Shown here in pieces: positions 17,450-26,660 of a stretch of 64,000 bases of DNA. Every line of letters begins with the position of its first letter. The first letter of the stretch is position 1. This DNA comes from Poriferisodalis sp963663635. GTDB taxonomy: Bacteria; Actinomycetota; Acidimicrobiia; Acidimicrobiales; Poriferisodalaceae. Made by a program: the position numbers and the translations under genes. A model generated the notes under the pieces. It saw nothing but the letters and a program-made list of their open reading frames with translations, had not been told where the DNA came from and did not search any database. Where the stretch lies: positions 1-64,000 of the forward strand of contig CAXXMY010000015.1 of NCBI GenBank assembly GCA_963663635.2, written 5' to 3'.

Positions 17450-17587
17450 ATGTCTGGTATGGCTGCTTCGTTCAGGCTTCTTGGTTCGCGCCGTCGAGTA
17501 CGAAAGACTTGTGCCGTGCTGGTAGCCGTCGCGTCGTTGGTGCTCGTGCCTCGCATGCGCCGGCACGTGCTGGAGTGGTCACCATGA
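17450..17587 (+). CDS. Small single-pass membrane peptide, hypothetical
   Basis: A 45-codon frame with a basic N-terminus (RLLGSRRRVRK), one hydrophobic stretch (TCAVLVAVASLVLVP) and a basic tail. Its TGA overlaps the ATG of the next gene (ATGA at 17584-17587), the usual arrangement for coupled translation, which is the main reason to consider it real. The frame is open upstream to 17336, so the start is uncertain. Function unknown. Confidence 0.35.
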   Translation: MSGMAASFRLLGSRRRVRKTCAVLVAVASLVLVPRMRRHVLEWSP

Positions 17588-18051
17588 AGCGCGCATGGGC
17601 AAGCGCCAAGAAGATGTTGGCCGCGTGGTTTGTGCCGATCAAGCCACACGGTCATCGCCGAGGCCGCCACACCCGCGGGCGCAAGACGCGGGTGGCGGTG
17701 GTGTTGACGGTCGCCCTGTCGGCAGGTCTGGTGTCTTCAGCGCAGCCGGCGACGGCCGCGGCCGATTCGGACCTAGCGCGTCGTCACGCAGCGCTGACCG
17801 AAGAGCGTGATGCCATTAGGACTCTGCTGCCGCTGTTGTCGAGCTGGGCACTGACGGCACAGGCGCTCGCCGACTCTGGAGCGCTGCCCGAGGACAACTA
17901 TGCATCTGCCGCCACGGCCCGCCGCCGGTTGTCCGCCGAACATGCTCGCCTGCCCCAGATCGAAGCCGAGATCGCTCAGATTGAGGAGGTGCTCGGTGGG
18001 GCTCCAGATCCGGCGCCCGTGCGCCCGTGCCGGCCGAGATGCCTTGACTAG
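17584..18051 (+). CDS. Exported coiled-coil protein, hypothetical
   Basis: A 155-residue protein with a long basic N-terminus (to residue ~35), a hydrophobic signal-like segment VAVVLTVALSAGLVSS and a signal-peptidase-like end AQPATAAA. The mature part predicts as coiled coil: ARRHAALTEERDAIRTLLP and AEHARLPQIEAEIAQIEEVL. It stops soon after in a proline/arginine-rich tail, so it may be truncated. The start overlaps the stop of the small ORF upstream. No family is recognised. Confidence 0.5.
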   Translation: MKRAWASAKKMLAAWFVPIKPHGHRRGRHTRGRKTRVAVVLTVALSAGLVSSAQPATAAADSDLARRHAALTEERDAIRTLLPLLSSWALTAQALADSGALPEDNYASAATARRRLSAEHARLPQIEAEIAQIEEVLGGAPDPAPVRPCRPRCLD

Positions 18052-18303
18052 TAGGACACGATACGTGTGGACCGCGGCCGGCAGATGACTCTTGACGAGT
18101 CGCGAGGCCACTGACGCGGTATCGAGTAGTAGGCATAGCGGAGCTGGTCGTTCATCGTTAGATCGCACCCGCTTGCTGAGTCACGCCACGGACGGACCTC
18201 GGCGGGGCTTGCGGATGGTGGTCGTGATGCTCATAATGTGATCTCACTCTCAGGCGCATCTTGATCACACGCCTCTGGAATCAACTATTTTCCGTCGGGC
18301 GGC

Positions 18304-19693
18304 GTCCCGTGGAGTGGTGGGTTTTGGGGTTGGCCTCGGTGTTAGTTGCGGGGTGTGAGCTCGGCTGTGGCGATGGTGTCGCGTTCGGGGTTGAGGGTGG
18401 CCGTGGTGTGTTCTGTGAGGTAGCGGCGGTCTGTGGCTTGGCATTCGTCGTGGAGGTCAGCGAGGATCGCTGCGACGAGGCGGACGGCGGATGCTTGGTT
18501 GGGGAAGATCCCCACGACGCGTGATCGGCGTTTGATCTCTTTGTTGATGCGTTCGAGGGGGTCGGTGGACCAGATCTTTTGCCGGTGCGCCCGAGGGAAC
18601 ACGGCGAAGGCCCCCGCCTCGGGCTTGGCGTGGGCCATCAGCGCTGCGACTTTGGGGAATCGGGCGCCGAGCTGGGCGGCGACTTCGTCCCAGGCGTCGC
18701 TCACGGCGTCGGCGTCGGGCTGCGCGAACACGGTCCGGGACACTGCGGCGGCCATGTGCTGGTGGGTGCGGGGCACCAGCGCCACAAGGCTGCCGATGAA
18801 GTGCACCCGGCATCGCTGGCGCCCGGCGCCCTCGATGGTGCGGTCCGCGGCGGCGCCGAGCCCGGCGTGGGCGTCGGCTGTCACCAGGCGCACCCCGGCG
18901 AGCCCTCGGGATCCCAGCGAGCCCAACAAGTGCTGCCAGAACCCCTCGCTGTCGCCGATGTCGCATCCCAGGATCTCCCGGTTGCCGTCGGCGGTGACGC
19001 CGGCGGCCACGACCATCGCCATCGAGACGACCTGGCAGACGCTGTCGCGCACCTTGAGACAGGTCGCGTCCACATAGACGCAGGGGGAACCGACGTGATC
19101 GAGGCGCCGGCCCCTGAACGCCTCCGCCATGTCGTCGAGCCCCGCACAGATGCGCGACACCTCCGACTTCGATATCCCCGACTCCGCGCCCAGCGCGGCC
19201 ACCAGATCGTCCACCGATCGGGTGGACACCCCGGCCGCATATGCCCCCATGACCACCGCGCCCAGCGCCCGATCGACGCGCCGACGCGGCTCAAGCACCG
19301 ACGCCGACAACGAGCCCTTGCCCAGCTTGGGGATCCTCAACTCGACATCGCCGGCCTGGGCGGCCAGCAGCCGCGGCCTGTGCCCATTGCGCTCGGCCAC
19401 ACGAGCGTCGCTGCGCTCATAGCGCCCGGCGCCCACCGCCTCGGCGGCCTCAGCCTCGATCAGCTCCTGGAGCACAAAGCGCACCGCGCCGCGCACCAGC
19501 ACCGCGCCGCGCACCAGCACCGCGCCGCCCCCGGCGCGAAACGTCTCCCACAGCTGTGCTGTGTCACTCCCAGAAAGGGCCATCGGTGCGTCCTCCTCGA
19601 CGAGTGGGTGATTTCTCTCACCGAGGATCACGCCGACGGCCCCCCTACTGGTGGACCCCTGCGACTACCTCAAACCCCACCACCCGGTGGGAC
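18304..19693 (-). mobile_element. IS256-family element
   Basis: The transposase is flanked by imperfect inverted repeats of ~27 bp: the left begins GTCCCGTGGAGTGGTGGG (18304) and the right, read inward from 19693, GTCCCACCGGGTGGTGGG. No 8-9 bp target duplication is visible, so one flank may have been rearranged. The 250 bases before it (18052-18303) hold no gene. Confidence 0.85.
18342..19583 (-). CDS. IS256-family (Mutator) transposase
   Basis: This 413-residue DDE transposase of the IS256/MuDR group carries VYVDATCLKVRD (first Asp region), LVTADAHAGL (second Asp), CRVHFIGSLVALVP and the C-terminal STDPLERINKEIKRR block with the catalytic Glu. The start MALSGSDTAQL at 19583 has GAGGAC upstream. 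An 18-base direct duplication (19491-19508, 19509-19526) repeats six residues (GAVLVR) near the N-terminus, in frame. The gene looks complete. Confidence 0.9.
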   Translation of the reverse strand: MALSGSDTAQLWETFRAGGGAVLVRGAVLVRGAVRFVLQELIEAEAAEAVGAGRYERSDARVAERNGHRPRLLAAQAGDVELRIPKLGKGSLSASVLEPRRRVDRALGAVVMGAYAAGVSTRSVDDLVAALGAESGISKSEVSRICAGLDDMAEAFRGRRLDHVGSPCVYVDATCLKVRDSVCQVVSMAMVVAAGVTADGNREILGCDIGDSEGFWQHLLGSLGSRGLAGVRLVTADAHAGLGAAADRTIEGAGRQRCRVHFIGSLVALVPRTHQHMAAAVSRTVFAQPDADAVSDAWDEVAAQLGARFPKVAALMAHAKPEAGAFAVFPRAHRQKIWSTDPLERINKEIKRRSRVVGIFPNQASAVRLVAAILADLHDECQATDRRYLTEHTTATLNPERDTIATAELTPRN

Positions 19694-20230
19694 ACTGCCT
19701 GGGCCTCGAGGTCGCTGAGGTCCGCCCACTACAAGGTGCGCGCATGGGTCGCTTTCAGCACGACCTGCGGTTTTGCGAGCAGCGCGCACCAGATTTGGCA
19801 TTCGCGCGTTCCACGAGGCCGCGGCACAGGTCCCTGACCTGGGGTTTTACCCAATCGGACCGACCCCGATTCACCGGTCTCCGCAGCGGACAGAGCGTTG
19901 TACCACCTGGGGATGAGTCCACGGGTGCGTCCGGACGGCGAGCCATCCTGCGGCGGTGCCTTATCAATGCATGCAACCGAGTAAACAGCCTCGACTCCCG
20001 AAGCCGCAGGCTACAACACCCTGACCTGCGGCTTTGGCATGAAGACGTTCAGTGAATCGGGTAAACGCGTTCGGTGAATCGGGCAAACGCGTTCGGTGGC
20101 GGCGCGCCCATAGCGCTGTGACCAGGAGGTTTACCAATTCGCACACGCCCCTTCATCCGCGGCACAACCGCGCTGATCGCTTCGCCAGGTAAGCCGTGCG
20201 ACACTGCGGCTATCCCCATGTGGCCGCGCC
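19694..20230. other. Non-coding stretch with a 22-bp tandem repeat
   Basis: No protein-like frame is seen. At 20047-20068 and 20069-20090 the 22-mer GTTCRGTGAATCGGGYAAAC plus GC is repeated back to back and begins a third time (20091-20099). Phrases resembling CCTGACCTGCGGCTTTGG recur near 19758, 19836 and 20021. These could be protein-binding iterons or a decayed recombination region; no replication gene is next to them. Confidence 0.4.
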
Positions 20231-21121
20231 ATGCGCAGTCGTAGCGTGAGTGAGATATCCATGCGTAGATGGCAGCCATACGAATTCTCGACAGAGCATC
20301 GGTGGGGCAATACGCGCGCCTTGTCGGATGACATTGTTCGCACTGTGCTCGTGGTGGGCGACATTCATGGCGAACGTATTCATCTTGACGGAGCCATCGG
20401 CATGGCGTTGCAGCACGAAGCTGATGTGATCGTCCAGGTCGGCGATTTCTGGCTCGGCGACGCAACGTGGAGCCAATTCACCCATGTCGAATCTGCTTTC
20501 ATGTCCGCCGCGCATGATTCACCGGTCCCGGTCATCGTCATCGACGGCAATCATGAGATATGGCCGTCGCTGTGGCGATACCAAGCAACAGAAGATGCGC
20601 GCGAAGCCATGGAGTCGCGCCGACCGCTAAATCTCGGAGGTTCGATCTGGTGGGCGTGGCGGGGCAGTGTGTGGCAGTGGAACGGCACTCGGTTCGGAGC
20701 GCTCGGCGGCGCGGTCTCGCCAGACAAGCGCGATCCCAGTGTCCGCCGTTGGCGCTGGCCCGAAGAAGCCACCACCGAAGAAGATCTTCGGCTCTTCATC
20801 GACAACGCCGGCACCGAGCACTCAGGTCAGGCAGATGTCCTGTTCACTCACGATGCGCCCACCGAGGCACGCGGATTACGAGGCCAGATGGTCGGCGTCC
20901 CGTGGGATGTCCGCCAGGAGATGGACGAGACGCGCCGCCTGCTCAGCCGGGCAATGCATCAAACGGAGCCGCGGTTCGTGATCCATGGACACTGGCATCA
21001 GTCCAACCGAGAGCAGGTCGGACCGAGCACGGAGATCATCGGGCTCAGCGAGGACGGACGGCGCAACCACCTCGCGTTGCTCACCCTCGAGCCGGTCCCG
21101 ACTGTCACCTACCTCCCATAG
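20231..21121 (+). CDS. Calcineurin-like metallophosphoesterase
   Basis: A 296-residue metallophosphatase with all five family motifs in order: VVGDIHGE (~45), VQVGDFWLGD (~71), IDGNHEIW (~100), LFTHDAP (~205) and VIHGHWHQS (~255), which supply the dinuclear metal site. The substrate is unknown; relatives act on phosphoproteins, cyclic nucleotides or RNA ends. It lies 175 bases upstream of a two-gene unit of unknown function on the same strand. A second in-frame ATG at residue 11 is an alternative start. Confidence 0.8.
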   Translation: MRSRSVSEISMRRWQPYEFSTEHRWGNTRALSDDIVRTVLVVGDIHGERIHLDGAIGMALQHEADVIVQVGDFWLGDATWSQFTHVESAFMSAAHDSPVPVIVIDGNHEIWPSLWRYQATEDAREAMESRRPLNLGGSIWWAWRGSVWQWNGTRFGALGGAVSPDKRDPSVRRWRWPEEATTEEDLRLFIDNAGTEHSGQADVLFTHDAPTEARGLRGQMVGVPWDVRQEMDETRRLLSRAMHQTEPRFVIHGHWHQSNREQVGPSTEIIGLSEDGRRNHLALLTLEPVPTVTYLP

Positions 21122-21295
21122 CCAGCACATTGCTGGCACATCGGCATCCTCTCGCACATGCGGGCGCGATACCTGAAGCGAGCATGAGATTGGACCGGTC
21201 TGTGGTGTCTGCCTGGCGGACATCGCCAGGAGCGAAATGCGTTTCTGCGTACAGTGGCATCCCGAGGTCGAAGTCGCCTCGTGCGAACGGACAAG

Positions 21296-21766
21296 ATGAT
21301 GGCCGATAGTCGAACTGCGGAAGCGAACGCTGATGTCGCGGCATTTGAGGTGCCGGGATCTGACACGCCCGAAGGGGCGCTGTGGCGAACGATCCTGGGC
21401 GGCGACTCGTCTGCACCGTTCATGCTGCTGACGGAGAACGCGAACTTCGTTCACCCCGGTGATTCGGGCGCGCTCGACCGACCAGACCTGAACCGACGTA
21501 ACCACAACAAGGTCAACTATCAGGTCGGCCTTTGGGCGGTCGAATCGCTCGGGCACGAAGACTCTGAAGCCAGGCGCTTTGCTGCAGACGCGCTCAGTGC
21601 TGTCATCTCGTACGAGGAAATCGGGCTCGCTCGCCACTGGGTGATCCATGAAGCAAGCATCTTCGGTTTCCTGTGCGCGTTCTCACATGTCGAGAGGGTC
21701 AGAGACATGGCGCATCGATACGCACACGCAGTTCAGGCCATCGAGATCGAACTGTCCTCCGTTTAG
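21296..21766 (+). CDS. Unknown protein X, first gene of duplicated X-Y unit
   Basis: A 156-residue protein of unknown family. Its C-terminal 80 residues (VGLWAVESLGHEDSEAR; FAADALSAVISYEEIGLARH; IFGFLCAFSHVERVRDMAHR) are predicted mostly helical and are closely mirrored by a decayed copy at 26403-26646. The N-terminal half around PFMLLTENANFVHPGD matches PYMLITEDATLMQ of that copy. In both units X is followed after 14 bases by gene Y. This conserved pairing suggests the two work together. No toxin, nuclease or membrane signature is visible. Confidence 0.55.
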   Translation: MMADSRTAEANADVAAFEVPGSDTPEGALWRTILGGDSSAPFMLLTENANFVHPGDSGALDRPDLNRRNHNKVNYQVGLWAVESLGHEDSEARRFAADALSAVISYEEIGLARHWVIHEASIFGFLCAFSHVERVRDMAHRYAHAVQAIEIELSSV

Positions 21767-21780
21767 GCATTCTCGTCCGC

Positions 21781-22398
21781 ATGAAGCGGTGCGGGAAAAC
21801 CACACTCGACGGCACTCCCTGCGCGAACCCTCCTGGGTGCAAGGTCAATCATCGATCCGCTGTTCCTCTCTCAGTCGGAAGCCGCATGGCTGCTATCAGT
21901 GCGGCTGCGGCTGCGGACAGATCCGCCTTCGATGATTACGCACAGGACGCCGCGACCGAGGTGGTCACACCACTGAGCCATGAATACTTCACGCATGAAG
22001 CGCCGGGCGTCTCCGACCTGCAAGCCAGCGACATCTTCAGCGTTTTGCAGCGCACGCAGCGTCAAGGCGGCTTCACGTTGTCGCCCAGACGCTTCCGCCC
22101 GGAGCAGTACGAGTTCGCAACAGAAGGCATCTGTGTGGCGATCCCCGGCTCAGACATGCATCTGCCTGCGGACATGTTCGACCCGGACACTGGAGTGCCT
22201 TCGGATGCCGCTCACGAGAAACTGTCGGCATTTTACGAGCACCTGAAGCCGTTGCGAGACACCGGTCATGTCTGGATCGGCGGATGGCGCAACGACGAAG
22301 GCGTGTTCGAATTGAACGCGACCCTCGTGCTCCATGAGGAAGACCGACAGCACGCCACGCGACTCGGCGCACCAGTGGCGCCAAGAGAGCGTGTTTGA
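21781..22398 (+). CDS. Unknown protein Y with N-terminal Cys/His tag
   Basis: A 205-residue protein starting MKRCGKTTLDGTPCANPPGC, then KVNH: a C-x9-C-x5-C-x3-H tag that looks zinc-binding. After an alanine-rich linker comes a globular part with GGFTLSPRRFRPEQYEF, ICVAIPGSDMHLPADMF and GHVWIGGWRNDEGVFELNAT. That pattern (GGFT..PR, then VxIPG, then GHV.IGGW) is familiar from hypothetical proteins of actinobacterial plasmids, whose role is not established. The start follows X by 14 bases. A decayed paralogue lies at 26661. Confidence 0.55.
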   Translation: MKRCGKTTLDGTPCANPPGCKVNHRSAVPLSVGSRMAAISAAAAADRSAFDDYAQDAATEVVTPLSHEYFTHEAPGVSDLQASDIFSVLQRTQRQGGFTLSPRRFRPEQYEFATEGICVAIPGSDMHLPADMFDPDTGVPSDAAHEKLSAFYEHLKPLRDTGHVWIGGWRNDEGVFELNATLVLHEEDRQHATRLGAPVAPRERV

Positions 22399-22553
22399 TC
22401 TCGGACGAGGCGAAGTTATCGATATCGGCGGTGACGGCGGTGAGAGCATCTACGACCAGCCGAGCAGGCTGCAACGATGGTTCAGGCGCAGATAGATCAC
22501 GTTGAGAAAATCTCAAGGGCGCACCGCGGCAGCCGATTGGCATTCTCCCAAGC

Positions 22554-24560
22554 ATGCGAGGGAACACGGCATCACAAGTTGCGTACTGCCCGGGAGCCGA
22601 CGGTGAGCCGTGCCGGTCAGGCAGTCATGGCGGGGCGGCGCAGCTGCATGGCGGCAGGGGAGTTTGCGGCACTTGTGAACGACGAGGGCGAAACGGCAAA
22701 TCAGGCGACCGAACGCAGGCAAGCGCAGCGGCGCAACAAGCAGCCGGCAGCGCCGCTGAATCGGACTCAGCGCCGACGCCGTGGGAGGACAGGCCGATCT
22801 CTCTCAGCGAGGCGTCTTCGATGCTCACCGTGGCGGGCTGCGGCAAACCAGCGCATCTTGCCCCTCTCGTCGAGATCCGGCAAGGGTCAGAAGGCACGAT
22901 CTACACGACGGTGGCGGCGTTGGGCGGCAGCCATTCTGGCGCCTTGGAGGTCACAGACCCATTCGCTGTGTGCGACGAGGAGCGTGTCGCAATCGTCAAC
23001 GGGCGTTTCCTGCAGGACGCGATCAAGACGCATGACAGGGCAGCCCTACGGGGATTGACCGGATCTGACATACGCATCGACAACGGCGACGTGAGCGTAG
23101 GCGAGACGCAAGTCCACGGGCTAGACGGGCTTGACGAATCAGGCAAAGACGCGGCTGAGGAGATCGCCGGCATCGAACGGCGTGCCCGTCACGACGGGGT
23201 GACGAAGAAAGCTGCCCGTGCGCAGGCAATCGCTGATCACTTGGCAGGAAGCGGTTTGGGCGACAAGGAAGCGTACGTCCGAGAGTACGTGAAGCAGGGC
23301 GCGTTGTGGCCGCTGTCTTCAGACGATGGCCCTGATGCTTACCGCGCATTCCATGAAGATGCCCATGCCCGCATGCGAGACGAAAACGCACTGTCGACCA
23401 TGCATGATCACGATGCAGCGCGGCTGGCGTTGGCATACGAACAATCCGGCATGCAATTACCGCGCGATGAATGGCTGAGCGAGCGAGCACAACGCGCATA
23501 TGGAAATGATGTCGAGTCGGCGAGAAGGGGTTCGGCAACGTCTTCCACGCCGAAGAAATCGTTGCTAAGGCATACCGAGATTCTGTTGACGAGTGGGGAA
23601 ACGTCCGTGGTCATGACATGGCGGCACTGCGCACGCTCGCCTCGCCGCCGCCTCGATACGAGGGTGTCACCGGACGACAGGACGGCGACCTGGTGCTGGC
23701 GAAGGAATGTCTTGCCAAGTGCGGCGATCCGACATGGGAACCGAACGTCACCGTGGGGGATTTCAAGTCGGAACTCGACCTCATCGCCCCCGCCGCGAGC
23801 TCAGATCATGCTCGACCGATCCTGACAGGGCTGTCTTTCGCGGACGGCTGCGGGCGCCGACGCATGACCGCAACCGACAGCTACCGGCTGCTGACGAGCA
23901 GTGTCGCGGTGCCTCAGGCGCTAGCGCAAGATGAGCATCTGGTCGCTGCTGACAATCTCCAAGCATGGGCGCAACATGCCAACAAGCATCTGGGAAAGAA
24001 CCAGCGGACACATCTGGGGGTTTCAGTCGGGGAGCCGGGTGAGCGCTACTACGGATTCAATGCAGGTCAGATGCGTGTCGCATCGAGAGGCGTCAGGGGC
24101 AACTTGCCGACATATGAGCCGCTGATCCCTTCCGACGCGGCAGCTCGGTGTCTCGGTATCAGGCAAAGCCCTTCTGGATGTCCACAAGTCAACGAAGACC
24201 GGCGGCGACCAGCAGATGCTGTTCACAGTTCGGGACAACGGCTCGGGGAAAGTTCAAGCACTCGAGTGGCAGGCAACTGACGAAGATGGCAAGGAGATCA
24301 CCACGACAGGATCCGTGGCGGCTTCGACCCGCCAGCGCTCGACAACGGACATCCCTAGTTCGGCAATCTCTGTTGACCCCACCTATTTCAGAGACGCACT
24401 GCGATTCGCAGGCGGCAGCGCACAAGACAAGAACATCGGCGATGTCGAGATGCGGCGCATGGACCCGCTGAAACCGATGATGATCGTTCCTGCCGGCTCA
24501 CCGCGCAAACTCCAAGACATCGACCGCATCGCCATACAGATGCCGATACGGCGTTCGTGA
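22554..24560 (+). pseudogene. DnaN-like sliding clamp with helical insertion, frameshifted
   Basis: Read across two frameshifts (near 23520 and 24155, which cancel) this encodes a ~670-residue sliding-clamp relative. Domain 1 is around TVAALGGSHSGALEVTDP and VNGRFLQDAIKTHDR. Domain 2 is around DFKSELDLIAPAASSDHARP, ILTGLSFADGC and MTATDSYRLLTS. Domain 3 is around ISVDPTYFRDALRFAGG, MRRMDPLKPMMIVPAG and IAIQMPIR, the last matching the usual clamp C-terminus. Between domains 1 and 2 lies an extra ~150-residue helical stretch (KKAARAQAIADHLAGSG; SEKGFGNVFHAEEIVAK in the second frame). The N-terminal start is uncertain. Probably an element-borne clamp rather than the chromosomal dnaN. Confidence 0.65.
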
Positions 24561-24620
24561 TCAGCCACCCGGACTTGGCCGAACAGTTCGATCCTTGACG
24601 TCTTCGGCATTCTCCCTGAC

Positions 24621-25082
24621 ATGGACGACGATGACGAGACCCCATGGGGACCAGCTCAAGCAGAGTGGAATGAGCACATCGCTGACGGTGTGACTCGAGT
24701 CAGCACAGCCGGCCACGGTGGCCTGCGGTTCAGCCCGGAACGCTGGGCGAGCATTCCTGCCGCAGTCAGGGAAACATTCATGAATCCCGGCTGGGCCGAA
24801 GAAGACTGTGAAGAACCGATAGCGATAGCGGTCTTAGGGCTCGGCGGAGAGCGACAGCAGCAATACGAAGCGGCCGCTCGTCGCATGGCAGAGGAATTCG
24901 ACACCTACGCCCCGTGTACGCCACACATTGCAAGGGACGACGAAGCCGCTGCGCCAACGGGTACGGCTGCGGCTTCAAGAGCAGCTGCCGCCAGCCGCGA
25001 ACTGCCGCGCTGCGGCTATCCGATGCCTCGCGCCAAACGACCATGCGGGCGGCCCGCCGGGCATACCGGCTCTCACGCGTAA
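24621..25082 (+). CDS. DUF7007-like protein with C-terminal Cys/His tag
   Basis: A 153-residue protein. Residues ~25-70 (STAGHGGLRFSPERWASIP, then NPGWAEEDCEEPIAIAVLG) resemble DUF7007, a domain common on plasmids and other mobile elements, of unknown function. An alanine-rich linker joins it to a tag at the end: RCGYPMPRAKRPC, then GRPAGHTGSHA (C-x10-C-x5-H-x3-H). It follows the clamp-like gene by 60 bases on the same strand, suggesting one transcription unit of an element. Confidence 0.6.
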   Translation: MDDDDETPWGPAQAEWNEHIADGVTRVSTAGHGGLRFSPERWASIPAAVRETFMNPGWAEEDCEEPIAIAVLGLGGERQQQYEAAARRMAEEFDTYAPCTPHIARDDEAAAPTGTAAASRAAAASRELPRCGYPMPRAKRPCGRPAGHTGSHA

Positions 25083-25195
25083 AAGTGGGCACTGCTCACC
25101 TGGCAGGCAACATCCCAATGCCGTAGCGGGTAGACGTACAGTGACGCTCCGGCGCTGACAAGTGCCTCACATGAACGGACAGACCCATGAACGAC

Positions 25196-26256
25196 GGCAA
25201 GCTCTACCGGTGGTTGCAAGTGAGTTGAGTGTAGATGTCGTGCGGCTGATGTGCCAGTGGTGGAGTCGGCGGGGCATGTGGTTGAGGTTGTCCTCGATGA
25301 CCGAGAGCCGCAGTTGTCCGATGTCGAGGCTGGTGCCTTTGGGGAGCCATCGGCGCAGCAGTCCGTTGGTGTGCTCGTTGGTGGGTCGCTGCCACGGCGA
25401 GCGCGGCTCGCAGAAGAACACTTCGATGCCGAGCGCGGCTTCGACGTCGGCCCAGCGGGCCATCTCGCGGCCTTGGTCCCAGGTGAGGCTGCGCACGAGC
25501 GCGGCGGGCTGGCGGCCCAGCGCCGCGGCGACCGCGGCGGCGACCTGGGGCGCGCCGTAGCCGTCGGGCAGCGCTGCGGTGACCGCGTAGCGGCTGGTGC
25601 GCCTCCACGAGCGTGACCGCGGCGGTGAGGTTCGCTTTGCCGACGATGAGGTCGCCTTCCCAGTGGCCGGGCTCTATACGGTCCTCGACGTCGTCGGGCC
25701 GGTCGGCTATCGGCCGGTATTCCCCCAGCGGGCTGGGCTTTTGGGCCTGCGCGACGCTGCGCGGCCGACGGCGCCGGCAGCGCGCCGCGGCAGCTTCGCC
25801 CAGGTGCCCGCCGCCAGGCCGCTGCGCGCGTCGTTCGCGGTAGCACGCCCGATAGATCGTCTCCGCGCACACGCTCATGCCCGCCTCGCGCAGGTCCGCC
25901 GCGGTCGCGTGCGGGGACCAGCGCAGCTTCAAGCGCTCATCGACCGCGGCGGCCAGCACCCGATCGACCGCCAGCTTGGGCGTTCGCTCTCGTCGCGCCC
26001 TCGCGCACGCCGACGCGTGCGCCCAGCGAGCGTCATAGCCCGCCCGCCCGGCGCAGCGGGCCAGCTCGCGATGCACCGTGGACCGATCACGGCCCAGCCG
26101 CTGCGCTACGTCCGCGACGCTGCGGCCCGCCCCCAGCGACGACTCGACGAACACCCGCTCATCCAAACTCAGCCTCGCTGCCATACTGGACACCTCCATC
26201 GGTCGGCTGCATGTGTTCGCAACGGTCATCGACCGTTCACTTGCAACCACCTCGCC
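25196..26256 (-). mobile_element. IS30-family element, copy C
   Basis: Flanked by the 3-bp duplication GAC (25193-25195 and 26257-26259). The right repeat is complete, but the left repeat has lost 8 bases (GATGGAGT) between CCACC and TCGCC, and the internal 9-bp palindrome has also lost bases. Inserted near the 5' end of the paralogue X'. Confidence 0.88.
25204..26184 (-). pseudogene. IS30-family transposase, copy C (frameshifted)
   Basis: The N-terminal ~135 residues match the intact copies (VADVAQRLGRDRSTVHREL). The frame then slips around YRERRAQRPGG, recovers through GHWEGDLIVGKANLTAAV, and slips again after TLVEAHQ so that the second Asp and the Glu of the catalytic triad are out of frame until the last ten residues. 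It cannot make an active enzyme. Start chosen at the GGAGG-preceded ATG at 26184. Confidence 0.8.
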
Positions 26257-26660
26257 GACACTCGAATGCGGAGCCACCGGGCGTGATACGCCCGAGCTCG
26301 GCGCGTCCCTCTTGGCATGCAGTCCCGTACATGCTCATCACTGAGGACGCCACGCTCATGCAGCGGCACCAACAGCCTCACAATCCCCTGGGGCGCGATG
26401 AACAATCACCGGTGGGCTGTTGATTCCCTAGCAGAGGAAGATCCTGCTGTCAGGGCGCTAGCAGCCGAGGCTCTCAACAACCTCATTTCGTATGAGGACC
26501 ACGATCTTGCCTGCCGCTGGGTCGCCTTTGAGGGAAGCATCTACGCCTTCCTGTGCAGCTTCTCTCCTGGGGAAGCAGTCCGACATCTCGCGCACCGTTA
26601 CACAAGCGCAATCGAAGGCATCAAGGTTGAACTAGCAGCGCGTTAGGAATTCTCCGGTAC

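Larger units (their letters stand above)
25171..26646 (+). pseudogene. Decayed paralogue X', split by IS30 copy C
   Basis: The first nine codons (25171-25195, MNGQTHER) are separated from the rest by IS30 copy C. Removing the IS and one GAC duplicate lets the frame run on through PYMLITEDATLMQRHQQ, which aligns with PFMLLTENANF of gene X. A shift near 26400 then leads to NNHRWAVDSLAEEDPAVR and SIYAFLCSFSPGEAVRH, matching the C-terminus of X. So the gene has one insertion and at least one frameshift. It is followed after 14 bases by the remnant Y'. Confidence 0.6.

Noticed and set aside
19491..19526. Short direct repeats that could suggest a repeat array
   Set aside because: Only two 18-base units, in frame within the IS256 transposase; not CRISPR. 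No CRISPR array was seen in the window.
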